DNA of 64,000 nt from CAVQRC01 sp963715045 (lineage in GTDB: Bacteria > Planctomycetota > Planctomycetia > Pirellulales > Lacipirellulaceae): positions 1-64,000 of the forward strand of contig CAVQRC010000021.1 in the NCBI GenBank assembly GCA_963715045.1, in the 5' to 3' direction. Under the pieces are notes generated by a model, which saw only the letters and a program-made list of their open reading frames with translations, was not told the origin of the DNA and did no database searches. This document shows, piece by piece, positions 8,445 through 16,568 of this stretch; within the stretch, counting starts at the first letter, position 1, and each line of letters opens with the position of its first letter. Position numbers and translations under genes: made by a program.

Positions 8445-10373
8445 ATGCGGCAATCGTTGCGAATGGTAACGTGCGGCATGGTGTTGTGTGTGGTCGGGAG
8501 AATGGGCAGCGGCGCGGAAGTCGCTTCCCAAGACAGCCACTGGTCGTTTCGGCCGTTGCGGTGTGTTCGCGTACCCGACATCAAGGATGAGTCCTGGCCG
8601 CTGAACGCCATCGACCACTTCGTGCTGGCCGGGCTCGAGGAACGCGGGTGGCGACCGAATCCTCCGGCAGCACCGCAGGCTCTGTTGCGGCGGGTCTATC
8701 TGGACTTGCTCGGGATTCCACCGACGCTCACGGAACAGTCAACGTATCACTCAGCGTCGCGCCCAAATGCCTATGAGCACCTGGTTCGCACCCTGCTCGA
8801 TCGTCCTGGCTACGGCGAACGATACGGCCGATACTGGCTCGACGTCGTGCGTTACGCCGACTCGAATGGTTATGAGCGAGACGCTGCGAAGCCTGAGGTG
8901 TGGCGTTATCGCGACTATGTGATTGAGTCGCTGAACAGCGACAAGCCATTCGATCGATTCATCGTCGAGCAACTCGCCGGGGACGAGATTCCGGACGCCA
9001 CAACCGACAGCCTGATTGCGACCGGTTTCAATCGGCTTGGTCCGTGGGACGATGAGCCGGCCGATTTCGCTGTCGACCGGTTCAATCAGCTCGACGACAT
9101 CGTCAACACGACGAGTCAGGCGTTCTTGGGAATCACCCTGAGTTGCGCTCGCTGTCACGACCACAAGTTCGATCCGTTTACCCAGCGCGACTACTACAGC
9201 ATGGTGGCGATCTTCGATCCGCTCAAACGCCCTCAGGATGGACGTACCGAGCGGACGCTTCCGGCGGCATCACCCCGCCTCGTTCGTGAGTTCGAGACCC
9301 GCGATCGGCACGGAAAAATACCCCAGGGGTATTTTCTTCACGAACCCTCGCCCGAGGCCCCGACGACGCGGATTCTGTTGCGCGGCAGCCCCGCCAACCC
9401 CGGCGAGTTGGTCGCCCCGGCCGTGCCTGCGAGTCTCGTCGTCCATCAGCCCCAGTTCGGCCCTCCCGACGAGTTCACCACCCGTCGGCGACTGGCCCTG
9501 GCCCGTTGGATCACGAGCCCCAACAACCCGCTGACCGCCCGGGTCATCGTCAATCGCGTCTGGCAATGGCATTTCGGCGAAGGGCTCGTGCGAACGCCAA
9601 ACGACTTGGGAGTTGTCGGCGAACGTCCCACCCACCCGGAACTGCTCGATTATCTCGCCTATTGGTTCGTCCACGATGCCCGCTGGTCGCTTAAGAAACT
9701 GCATTACCTGATCCTCACGAGTCGCACCTGGCAGATGAGCCGACTGCGACGTGAAGACTACGCGGCGGCCGACCCGACCAACCGTTGGCTGTGGCGGCAG
9801 GCATACCGACGACTCGAAGTCGAGGCGATTCGCGATTCGATGCTCGCCGTGAGCGGCCAGCTCGATCGTGAGATGTATGGCCCTCCGATGCATCCGTTCA
9901 TTCCTCGGGAGGCGCTGCTCAGCCACGCGGACAAGACGACGATCTGGCCGGAATTCGACGAACGTTCGGCGTCGCGGCGGACCATCTACGCCTTCGTGAA
10001 GCGGTCCCTGATGGTGCCCTTCCTCGAAGTGCTCGATTTCTGTGACACAACCAGTACGGCCGCCAAACGCAACACGACGACGGTACCGACTCAAGCACTC
10101 ACGCTCTTCAATGGTGACTTTACGAATCGCCAGGCGCGGCATCTGGCGACCCGCGTCCGGCGTGAAGCGGGGAGCGAACTGGGGCGGCAGATCGACCTCG
10201 CCTTCCGACTCGCATTGTGCCGCAGCCCGACGGAAAATGAGATTTCAAAGATGACCGGGTTTGTGAACGCGTACCGGGATTCTGGGGAGACTGGACCACC
10301 CGATCCGGGCGACGGTCTGGTGCAACTCTGCCGAGTGATTCTGAACCTGAATGAATTCGTCTATCCGGAATGA
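8445..10373 (+). CDS. DUF1549/DUF1553 planctomycete protein
   Basis: A 642-residue exported protein of the same family as the gene at the left edge. The N-terminal 24 residues look like a signal peptide. DUF1549 spans ~45-250 (YGERYGRYWLDVVRYAD; LSCARCHDHKFDPF, a CxxCH-like motif). DUF1553 spans ~330-600 (NPLTARVIVNRVWQWHFGEG, RRTIYAFVKRSLMVPFLEVL). The C-terminal QALTLFNGDFTNRQARHLAT is also typical. It forms a two-gene unit with the DUF1501 gene starting 7 bases after its stop. Function unknown; such pairs are commonly linked to extracellular or periplasmic polysaccharide handling, an inference only. Unlike its paralogue at 1-1774 this copy is intact. Start is the first ATG before the signal sequence. 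Confidence 0.92.
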   Translation: MRQSLRMVTCGMVLCVVGRMGSGAEVASQDSHWSFRPLRCVRVPDIKDESWPLNAIDHFVLAGLEERGWRPNPPAAPQALLRRVYLDLLGIPPTLTEQSTYHSASRPNAYEHLVRTLLDRPGYGERYGRYWLDVVRYADSNGYERDAAKPEVWRYRDYVIESLNSDKPFDRFIVEQLAGDEIPDATTDSLIATGFNRLGPWDDEPADFAVDRFNQLDDIVNTTSQAFLGITLSCARCHDHKFDPFTQRDYYSMVAIFDPLKRPQDGRTERTLPAASPRLVREFETRDRHGKIPQGYFLHEPSPEAPTTRILLRGSPANPGELVAPAVPASLVVHQPQFGPPDEFTTRRRLALARWITSPNNPLTARVIVNRVWQWHFGEGLVRTPNDLGVVGERPTHPELLDYLAYWFVHDARWSLKKLHYLILTSRTWQMSRLRREDYAAADPTNRWLWRQAYRRLEVEAIRDSMLAVSGQLDREMYGPPMHPFIPREALLSHADKTTIWPEFDERSASRRTIYAFVKRSLMVPFLEVLDFCDTTSTAAKRNTTTVPTQALTLFNGDFTNRQARHLATRVRREAGSELGRQIDLAFRLALCRSPTENEISKMTGFVNAYRDSGETGPPDPGDGLVQLCRVILNLNEFVYPE

Positions 10374-10380
10374 GCTGAAG

Positions 10381-11829
10381 ATGACCGCAAGAAGCTCGCG
10401 ATTTGTACCGAATCGAACGCCCTGCGGCATCACGCGGCGCGAGTTTCTGTGGCACACAGGCGGTGGTTTCACGGGCCTGGCCCTCGCCGACCTGATCGCA
10501 CGTGAGCAGGCGGCTGGCGGCCCGCTGTCCGGGCGCCCGCCGCATCACGCCGCGAGCGCGAAACATGCCGTATTCCTGTTCATGAACGGGGGGCCGAGCC
10601 ATATCGACACGTTCGATCCCAAACCCGTACTGGCGCGATACGACGGCCAGCGGTATACGGGGGATTGTGTGGTGGGATCGAACGGGCGACCGGTCGGGCA
10701 CCTGTTCCAGAGTCCTTTCTCGTTTTCGCGTTACGGGGAGAGCGGGCTTCCGATCAGCAGCCTGTATCCGCATCTTTCCCGCCATGCGGATGAACTGTGC
10801 GTGATTCGCTCGATGTACACCGACACGGCGGCACACGCCTCGGGCTGCATTCAGATGAACACGGGGAGCGTGCTGATCGGCAAGCCCTCCATCGGCGCGT
10901 GGCTGAGCTACGGTCTGGGGACCGCCAACGAGAACCTTCCGAGTTTCGTGGTCATGACCGATCCGCGCGGCGGCCCGATCGGCAGTGCGTCGAATTGGTC
11001 GAGCGGTTACATGCCGGCCGCGTATCAAGGCACGATGTTCCGCAGCGGTCGTCCACCGTTGCTGGATCTCGCGACGCCTGCCGGCACCACGGATCAGGTG
11101 CAACGGCGGAGCCTCGACCTCCTGGAAGACCTCAACCGCGAGCATCTCGCCACGCGGGGGGCCGAAAGCGAGCTCGCCGCCCGCATCGAATCGTACGAAT
11201 TGGCCTACCGGATGCAGTCGGCGGCCACGAACGCGGTCGACTTCGCCGATGAACGTGCAGACACGCTCGAGTTGTACGGTATTGGCGGTAAACATACCGA
11301 CGACTTCGGCCGCAAGTGCCTGACGACGCGGCGGCTGATCGAGCGCGGAGTGCGATTCATCCAGCTTTATTCGGGCGGGGGGCACATTGAAGACACCTGG
11401 GACGGCCATACGGATTGCGTTTCGAACCACCAGCTTCACGCCGGCGAAACAGACCAGCCGATCGCCGCATTGATTACAGACTTGAAACGTACGGGACTGT
11501 GGGACGAAACGATCCTGATCTGGGGAGGTGAATTCGGTCGGACTCCCACGAGCGAAGGTGTGGGGAAGCCTGGCCGCGATCACAACTGGCACGGCTTCAC
11601 AATGTGGCTCGCCGGCGGTGGCGTTCGCGGCGGCCACGTGGTGGGGGCTACCGATGAACTCGGATTCGCCGCCGTGGCAGATCGTTGCCACGTCAGCGAT
11701 CTGCACGCAACGGTGCTGCACCTGATGGGTCTCGACCATCGCCGCCTGACGTTCTTCCACCAGGGCCTCGACCAGCGTTTGACAGGAGTCGAGCGGGAAG
11801 CCCAGGTCATTGGCGATGCGCTAGCCTGA
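10381..11829 (+). CDS. DUF1501 (sulfatase-like) protein
   Basis: About 482 residues, exported by the Tat route: TRREFLWHTGGGFTGLALAD near the N-terminus has the twin arginine. The body matches DUF1501, a family distantly related to alkaline phosphatase/sulfatase: HAVFLFMNGGPSHIDTFDPK opens the domain, VIRSMYTDTAAHASG and LIWGGEFGRTPTSEG are family landmarks, and DHNWHGFTMWLAGGGVRGG lies near the C-terminus. Substrate unknown. I chose ATG 10381, 7 bases after the preceding stop, over an ATG at 10351 that overlaps the upstream gene. Co-transcribed with the DUF1549/1553 gene. Confidence 0.92.
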   Translation: MTARSSRFVPNRTPCGITRREFLWHTGGGFTGLALADLIAREQAAGGPLSGRPPHHAASAKHAVFLFMNGGPSHIDTFDPKPVLARYDGQRYTGDCVVGSNGRPVGHLFQSPFSFSRYGESGLPISSLYPHLSRHADELCVIRSMYTDTAAHASGCIQMNTGSVLIGKPSIGAWLSYGLGTANENLPSFVVMTDPRGGPIGSASNWSSGYMPAAYQGTMFRSGRPPLLDLATPAGTTDQVQRRSLDLLEDLNREHLATRGAESELAARIESYELAYRMQSAATNAVDFADERADTLELYGIGGKHTDDFGRKCLTTRRLIERGVRFIQLYSGGGHIEDTWDGHTDCVSNHQLHAGETDQPIAALITDLKRTGLWDETILIWGGEFGRTPTSEGVGKPGRDHNWHGFTMWLAGGGVRGGHVVGATDELGFAAVADRCHVSDLHATVLHLMGLDHRRLTFFHQGLDQRLTGVEREAQVIGDALA

Positions 11830-11902
11830 CGGTCGGGAGTGAGTAGGGCCCTAAGGCTGCCAAGCCGCAATCAAAGAGAATCGGTGAGTCAATACCGCCA
11901 CG

Positions 11903-12052
11903 AATTCAAAATCAAAAACTTCAAAATCAAAAATCCCAAACAAACTCCAAATAACAAGCGCCCAATACATCAAGATTGCATCTGCCTGTTTGAGATGTTT
12001 GAGACTTGTCGGATTGAGATTTGTTTGTGATTTGGTGCTTGCTGTTTGTGAT
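11903..12052. repeat. AT-rich low-complexity element after hypB
   Basis: Built from reiterated words such as TTCAAAATCAAAAA and TTTGTTTGTGATTTGGTGCT, far more AT-rich than the surroundings. It runs up to the stop codon of hypB. A relative lies at 61189-61344 directly after the helicase gene. Confidence 0.7.
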
Positions 12053-12712
12053 TTAATACGCTCGCGTCCGCAGCGTCTCGAGCCAGGCGTCCATTCCGAG
12101 GGAAGTCTTCGCTGAGATTGTCTGCGTCGGCATTCCGGGCCGGACCGCCTGGACACTTTGCTGGGCGGCGGCGAGGTCGAATTCGACCGCCTCGGCAAGG
12201 TCGATCTTGGTGATTAGCGTCAGGTCAGCGGTGTGAAAAATCGGTGGGTACTTGAGCGGCTTATCCTCTCCTTCGGTGACGCTGAACAAGATGACACGGA
12301 AATCTTCACCCAGGTCATAGGTCGCCGGGCAGACCAGATTGCCAACATTCTCGATGAACAACAGGTCGTAACTGTTCATGTCCCATTGGCCGATCGCCTG
12401 GTGAATCATTTGGGCCTCGAGGTGACAGATGGTCCCCGTGGCAATCTGCTGCACAGGCACTCCCGTCGCGGCCAGGCGGCGGGCGTCATTTTCGGTCGCC
12501 AGGTCACCGACGACCGCGGCGAGGCGGAACTCGTCGCGGAGTGCGGTCAGCGTCTTTTCAAGGAGCAGCGTCTTGCCAGCTCCAGGGCTGGAGACGAGGC
12601 TCACCACCAGCACCCGGCTGTCCTGAAATTGCTGCCTCAACCGCCGCGCGACAACGTCGTTCTGCTTGAGAATCTTCGTCCGAACTTCAACCAGTCTGGT
12701 TTGACCTGTCAT
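12053..12712 (-). CDS. hypB: hydrogenase nickel incorporation GTPase HypB
   Basis: A 219-residue GTPase that, with HypA, delivers nickel to [NiFe]-hydrogenase. The P-loop SSPGAGKTLLLEKTL lies at ~42-56. The metal-binding G-domain region contains GTICHLEAQM, with family-typical Cys and His, and LLFIENVGNLVCPATYDLGE. TKIDL is the guanine-specificity motif. There is no N-terminal histidine-rich stretch, so it is not a nickel-storage type. The frame stays open upstream, but the ATG at 12712 overlaps the hypA stop by four bases and begins the conserved N-terminus. It is the last gene of the hypCDEAB operon and is followed by an AT-rich repeat. Confidence 0.95.
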   Translation of the reverse strand: MTGQTRLVEVRTKILKQNDVVARRLRQQFQDSRVLVVSLVSSPGAGKTLLLEKTLTALRDEFRLAAVVGDLATENDARRLAATGVPVQQIATGTICHLEAQMIHQAIGQWDMNSYDLLFIENVGNLVCPATYDLGEDFRVILFSVTEGEDKPLKYPPIFHTADLTLITKIDLAEAVEFDLAAAQQSVQAVRPGMPTQTISAKTSLGMDAWLETLRTRAY

Positions 12713-13101
12713 TTCTGGATCTCGCTGGAGCGGTTTGAACCTTCCGTCTGCGGCGGTGCGACGATTTCCATCGCGGTGATGTCGAGTTCCCGCCCTCCGA
12801 CAACGTCCCCGGACGGCGTCTGACAGATCGGACAGCGGAGTTGCTGAATCGAATCGACCTGTTGCTCGCCTTGACAGCGGGCGCAATAGATCCGCACCGG
12901 CATTTCCTCGATGACCAGTCGGGTGTCGCCGAATCCCATGGTCGGGGCAGCTACTTCGTACGCCGAAGCCAGGGCCTGGGTGACGACGCCCGAGAGGGGT
13001 CCGACAGCGATGTGAATCGCCTTGATCGGCGCATTTCCGCGGTCTGCGGATTCGACTCTGGCAATCTGGAGGATGCTCAACGCGATCGACAACTCGTGCA
13101 T
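12709..13101 (-). CDS. hypA: hydrogenase maturation nickel metallochaperone HypA
   Basis: A 130-residue zinc/nickel protein. It begins MHELSIALSILQIA, with His2 as the nickel ligand of the family. Two CxxC pairs, CARC and CPIC (~73-76 and 90-93), form the zinc site. It passes nickel with HypB to the hydrogenase large subunit. The C-terminus is about 15 residues longer than usual. Stop and hypB start overlap (ATGA). It is separated from hypE upstream by a 103-base gap that contains a diverged copy of the 81-bp repeat family. Confidence 0.95.
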   Translation of the reverse strand: MHELSIALSILQIARVESADRGNAPIKAIHIAVGPLSGVVTQALASAYEVAAPTMGFGDTRLVIEEMPVRIYCARCQGEQQVDSIQQLRCPICQTPSGDVVGGRELDITAMEIVAPPQTEGSNRSSEIQK

Positions 13102-13140
13102 GAATTCAATCCGAGCGACTTCGACTCCACCCCGTATGTC

Positions 13141-13199
13141 GCGGAACGCGTTCCCGGCCGAGGAACTCGATTCCTGACGTCGAATTCGGGATCGGCTCT
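13141..13199 (+). repeat. 81-bp-family repeat, diverged copy D
   Basis: Shares GAACG-GT-CCC-CGGCCG-GGAACT and the terminal GGATCGGCTCT with copies A-C, with substitutions between. It lies in the hypE-hypA gap, ending 5 bases from the hypE stop. Confidence 0.6.
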
Positions 13200-13204
13200 T
13201 GGCT

Positions 13205-14296
13205 TCAACAGATTCTGGGAAGCTGCTCTCCGGCGAGCATGCTTACCACACGTTCTCCTCCGATGACCGAACGCATCACGACGGTGCCGGGATGTTCGGA
13301 CACGCATTCGCCGACAATCGCCGCGTCCTTGCCAAGGGGTTGACGCCGCATCGCATCGAGCAGGGACGCCGCCTGGGCGGCCGGTGCGACCGCAATCAGC
13401 TTCCCCTCGTTGGCAACATAGAGCGGATCGAGCCCCAGCATCTCGCAGGCCGCGTGAACTTCCGGTCGGATCGGCAGTGACGACTCGTCCAGCCTTACGC
13501 CGATTTGTGAGGCGTCTGCGAGTTCATTGAGCGTGCTGGAAATCCCCCCTCGCGTCGGGTCCCGCATGCAGCGGAGCTGTGGACATGCGGCCAGCATTTC
13601 ACGGGTCATTTCATGCAGTGAAGCCGCGTCACTCTCCAGCACCGTTTCGAACTCGATCCCCTCACGAACCGACATGATGGCGATGCCATGGTCACCAATG
13701 GTTCCCGAGACCAGGATCTTGTCTCCCGGCAGGGCGTTCTTGATGGACAGCTGAGTGCCCGGCGGCATGATCCCCACGCCCGTCGTCGTGATGAAAACCT
13801 CATCTCCCTTGCCGCGGTCCACGACCTTCGTGTCACCCGTGATGAGCGTCACATTGGCTTCCTCGCAGGCCGCCCGCATCGAAGACGCAATCCTCCGCAG
13901 TTTGTCCAGGGGGAGGCCTTCTTCGAGGATGAATGCAGCCGCCAGATACAGCGGGACTGCGCCGCCGACGCACAGATCGTTGACCGTTCCATACACGGCG
14001 AGTCGCCCGATGTCTCCGCCCGGAAAAAACAGTGGTCGGACCACAAAGGAATCGGTGGTAATCGCGATGCGGGAACTCCCGGGACGCGTGCTGTCCACCG
14101 CGCCCCCATCGGGCAACGTCACGACGGCCTGATCCTCGAGAGCCGCGAGCATGTCGTTCCCGAACGCCGGCAGAAACAGCGTGCGGATCAGGTCGGCTGA
14201 GAGCTTGCCGCCGCTCCCGTGTCCGAGCAACACCTGCTGGTGGTTGGAACGCGGGGTGGGGCACGTCATGGGTTCAATTGGATTTCCAGCGGCCAT
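13205..14296 (-). CDS. hypE: hydrogenase expression/formation protein HypE
   Basis: About 363 residues. HypE dehydrates the thiocarboxamide on its own C-terminal cysteine to give the cyanide ligands of the [NiFe] centre. The protein ends in PRIC, the modified C-terminus of the family. The AIR-synthase-like ATP-binding fold is shown by LLGHGSGGK, TTDSFVVRPLFFPGGDIGRL, VNDLCVGGA and RDPTRGGISSTLNELA. The frame is open further upstream, but those codons overlap hypD. ATG 14296 lies 10 bases after the hypD stop; ATG 14269 is an alternative. Confidence 0.95.
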   Translation of the reverse strand: MAAGNPIEPMTCPTPRSNHQQVLLGHGSGGKLSADLIRTLFLPAFGNDMLAALEDQAVVTLPDGGAVDSTRPGSSRIAITTDSFVVRPLFFPGGDIGRLAVYGTVNDLCVGGAVPLYLAAAFILEEGLPLDKLRRIASSMRAACEEANVTLITGDTKVVDRGKGDEVFITTTGVGIMPPGTQLSIKNALPGDKILVSGTIGDHGIAIMSVREGIEFETVLESDAASLHEMTREMLAACPQLRCMRDPTRGGISSTLNELADASQIGVRLDESSLPIRPEVHAACEMLGLDPLYVANEGKLIAVAPAAQAASLLDAMRRQPLGKDAAIVGECVSEHPGTVVMRSVIGGERVVSMLAGEQLPRIC

Positions 14297-14306
14297 CTTG
14301 AAGCGG

Positions 14307-15431
14307 TCATCCCACGCGGGTTTGATGTGGCAACTGCTGTGTTGAGCGCGTCTTGCCATAGTTGTAGTAAGCCGCGCAAGCCCCCTCCGCAGAAACCATG
14401 GTCGCACCCAGGGGTGACTGCGGCGAACAGACATTCCCGAAGGCCGGACATTCGTGGGGCTTCTTGAGGCCCTGCAGGATCAGGCCACTGATGCACTGAT
14501 CCGACTCGATGACAGACATATCTTCGACGGCGAAACGACGTTCCGCATCGAAATGGGCGTAATCGTCGCGAAGTCTCAGGCCGCTGTTCGGGATCGTGCC
14601 GATCCCCCGCCACTTGCGATCGGTGACTTCGAATACCTCCTGGATTAACTGGCGGGCCCGCGGACTCCCTTCGCGGCGGACTGCTCGGGCGTACTGATTC
14701 TCGACTCCTACGCGGCCCTCTTCGAGCATGCAGAGCGTGCGATAGATTCCTTCGAGGAGATCCAGCGGTTCGAATCCGGTAACCACAATCGGAATGTTGA
14801 ACTTTTCGGCGAGCGGCTCGTACTGCTCATATCCCATGACCGAACAGACGTGGCCGGCAGCGAGGAAACCCTGCACGCGATGATTCGGGGACGCCAAAAT
14901 CGCGGTCATCGCCGGCGGCACGAGGACGTGCGAGACAAGCACGGCGAAATTGTCGAGTCCGCGGCGATGGGCCTGCCACACGGTCATGGCGTTCGGAGGC
15001 GCCGTGGTCTCGAAACCGACGGCGAAGAACACGACGGTGCGGTCGACATTCCGCTCGGCGATCGTAAGGCAGTCGAGCGGCGAGTAGACGATCCGTACGT
15101 CACCGCCATTAGCCTTGACGGAGAGCAGATCGCCCCGGCTGCCCGGTACGCGGAGCATGTCGCCGAACGAGCAGAAAATGACTTCTGGCCGGGCTGCGAT
15201 TTCGATCGCTTTGTCGATCAATTCCAATGGCGTGACGCAAACCGGGCAGCCTGGTCCGTGCACGAGTTCTACCTCAGGCGGCAGCAACTCGTCGATGCCA
15301 TACTTGATGAGCGTATGCGTCTGTCCTCCACAGATTTCCATGATCGTCCACGGGCGTGTGAGCACGCGGCGAATCGCCCGCTGCAGCTTCTCCGCCGCAA
15401 CCGGGTCGCGATATTCGACCTGATATTTCAT
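14307..15431 (-). CDS. hypD: hydrogenase formation protein HypD
   Basis: A 374-residue [4Fe-4S] protein that, with HypC, assembles the Fe(CN)2CO group of [NiFe]-hydrogenase. Visible signatures are MEICGGQTHTLIKYGIDELL, HGPGCPVCVTP, GFETTAPPNA, AGHVCSVMGYEQYEPLAEK and the C-terminal cysteines in HECPAFGNVCSPQSPLGATM, which fit the cluster-binding pattern. The length is typical. The start overlaps the hypC stop by four bases. Confidence 0.96.
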   Translation of the reverse strand: MKYQVEYRDPVAAEKLQRAIRRVLTRPWTIMEICGGQTHTLIKYGIDELLPPEVELVHGPGCPVCVTPLELIDKAIEIAARPEVIFCSFGDMLRVPGSRGDLLSVKANGGDVRIVYSPLDCLTIAERNVDRTVVFFAVGFETTAPPNAMTVWQAHRRGLDNFAVLVSHVLVPPAMTAILASPNHRVQGFLAAGHVCSVMGYEQYEPLAEKFNIPIVVTGFEPLDLLEGIYRTLCMLEEGRVGVENQYARAVRREGSPRARQLIQEVFEVTDRKWRGIGTIPNSGLRLRDDYAHFDAERRFAVEDMSVIESDQCISGLILQGLKKPHECPAFGNVCSPQSPLGATMVSAEGACAAYYNYGKTRSTQQLPHQTRVG

Positions 15432-15733
15432 GGAATGCCTCGGCGCGGCGGACCGGTGGAATCCGCGTGACCCGCAACAGGTTCGGCCTGAGGGATTTCA
15501 AGTTCACCGAGTTCGTCCATCTGCTCGAGGAATTCGAACACGCGCCGAGCCTCTGCTTCGTCAATGACTTCTAGCGAAAACCCGACGTGCACGATCACGT
15601 AGCTGCCCAGCACGGCGTCGGGGGTGTGCTCCAGGCACACGCGTTTCGCAACGCCACCGAAATCCACCTTGCCCATCAGGACATCGTGTTCGCGGAAACG
15701 CTCGACCACCTTGCCTGGAATTCCAAGGCACAT
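15428..15733 (-). CDS. hypC: hydrogenase maturation chaperone HypC
   Basis: A 101-residue HypC/HupF chaperone that carries the Fe(CN)2CO precursor with HypD. It starts MCLGIPGKVVE, with the essential Cys2. The conserved GSYVIVHVGFSLEVIDEAEA follows. A ribosome site GAGGAGAG about 6 bases before ATG 15733 decides this start over an in-frame codon 30 bases upstream. It is the first gene of hypC-D-E-A-B. No hypF and no hydrogenase subunit lies in the window, so the target enzyme must be elsewhere. Confidence 0.95.
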   Translation of the reverse strand: MCLGIPGKVVERFREHDVLMGKVDFGGVAKRVCLEHTPDAVLGSYVIVHVGFSLEVIDEAEARRVFEFLEQMDELGELEIPQAEPVAGHADSTGPPRRGIP

Positions 15734-15954
15734 GAAATCTCTCCTCGACGAAACCGCACGCAATTCGGATCACACCACGGGTGGGCCTGTGCTGAACCGT
15801 CTTGCAACCTACCAGAACCGGATATCCCCAGGAAGCTGCCGGGTTGTTCTAAACAAGTGCTCGCTCGCGCCCGCACATTCACTGGAGCCCCCGGCAAAGC
15901 CCTGGTTGTTCTACACATCTGCGGCAGTCCGCGGCGGCTACGATCCAACCGGAG

Positions 15955-15980
15955 CCCCCGAAAATCGGTAGGGGGTTTTT
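15955..15980 (+). terminator. possible intrinsic terminator
   Basis: CCCCC (15955-15959) and GGGGG (15971-15975) form a short stem followed by TTTTT. It is only five base pairs long and no plus-strand gene lies just upstream, so this is a weak call. Confidence 0.3.
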
Positions 15981-16061
15981 GTCCCGTTTTTGTTCCGCCG
16001 AACCAGTCACAGGGAGGATACGCGGCGCGTTGATCAGCTGCGAAGCAGCGGCAGCATGTAG

Positions 16062-16111
16062 CCGTGGGCGAGCGATGACGAGCCTCGGGCGAGGCTTCGC
16101 GTAGCCCACGG
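16062..16111. repeat. palindromic hairpin element
   Basis: CCGTGGGC at 16062-16069 pairs exactly with GCCCACGG at 16104-16111. An inner stem, GCCTCG with CGAGGC, lies around 16082-16095. This is a nested hairpin of the REP/BIME kind. Confidence 0.7.
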
Positions 16112-16568
16112 TTGTCTGCGGCGCAGTAGGAACCCCGGCGGCGGCATGCGTTTCGCAGGCCGAGGCAGAAGATTCACGTGTCGTAGCAGCATTGTTCGCT
16201 TCGCGAACGATCGAACAGCATCACTGGAGAGAATCAGTCGGTCGGCGAAGCCGACCACTTTCACCTGCCCAAAGGAGCCTCCGACCCCCAGTCCGGGGTC
16301 CGTGCGGTCCGCGCAGCCAAGATGCATCGCCGTTGTCCGCGCTTCGCAGACCTGCCATAAGCACGTTTCCGGGGGCCCAGCCGGGTGGCCCTCGACGGGT
16401 GCGAGCGAGCACTTGGTAGAACAAGAGGGCTGCCGGGGGCTCCGTTAGTCCGTAGACGCCGGACCCTGAGATGTTAATCACGAGGGAAGCTCGGATGGGT
16501 GACTGGGCGTATCGGCGGACAGACGGTTGGGAAAACTCACCGACCGGCAAACCTGAAAACCGACGCAC

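Larger units (their letters stand above)
15734..16568. other. intergenic region rich in inverted repeats
   Basis: About 835 bases between hypC and the kinase-WD40 gene, without a convincing gene. It is bounded by an imperfect inverted repeat: 15845-15873 (TTGTTCTAAACAAGTGCTCG and following bases) matches the complement of about 16397-16425. Inside are hairpin-forming sequences, including one at 16062-16111 and GTTCGCTTCGCGAAC near 16195. The arrangement looks like a degenerate non-autonomous element or a cluster of palindromic intergenic repeats. Confidence 0.5.

Noticed and set aside
10120..11760. Minus-strand open frame (about 546 codons) opposite the DUF1501 gene
   Set aside because: Antisense shadow; the plus strand has all family landmarks.
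12712..12886. N-terminal extension of HypB
   Set aside because: The extra codons overlap hypA and are the shadow of hypA sequence; the conserved protein begins at 12712 in an ATGA overlap.
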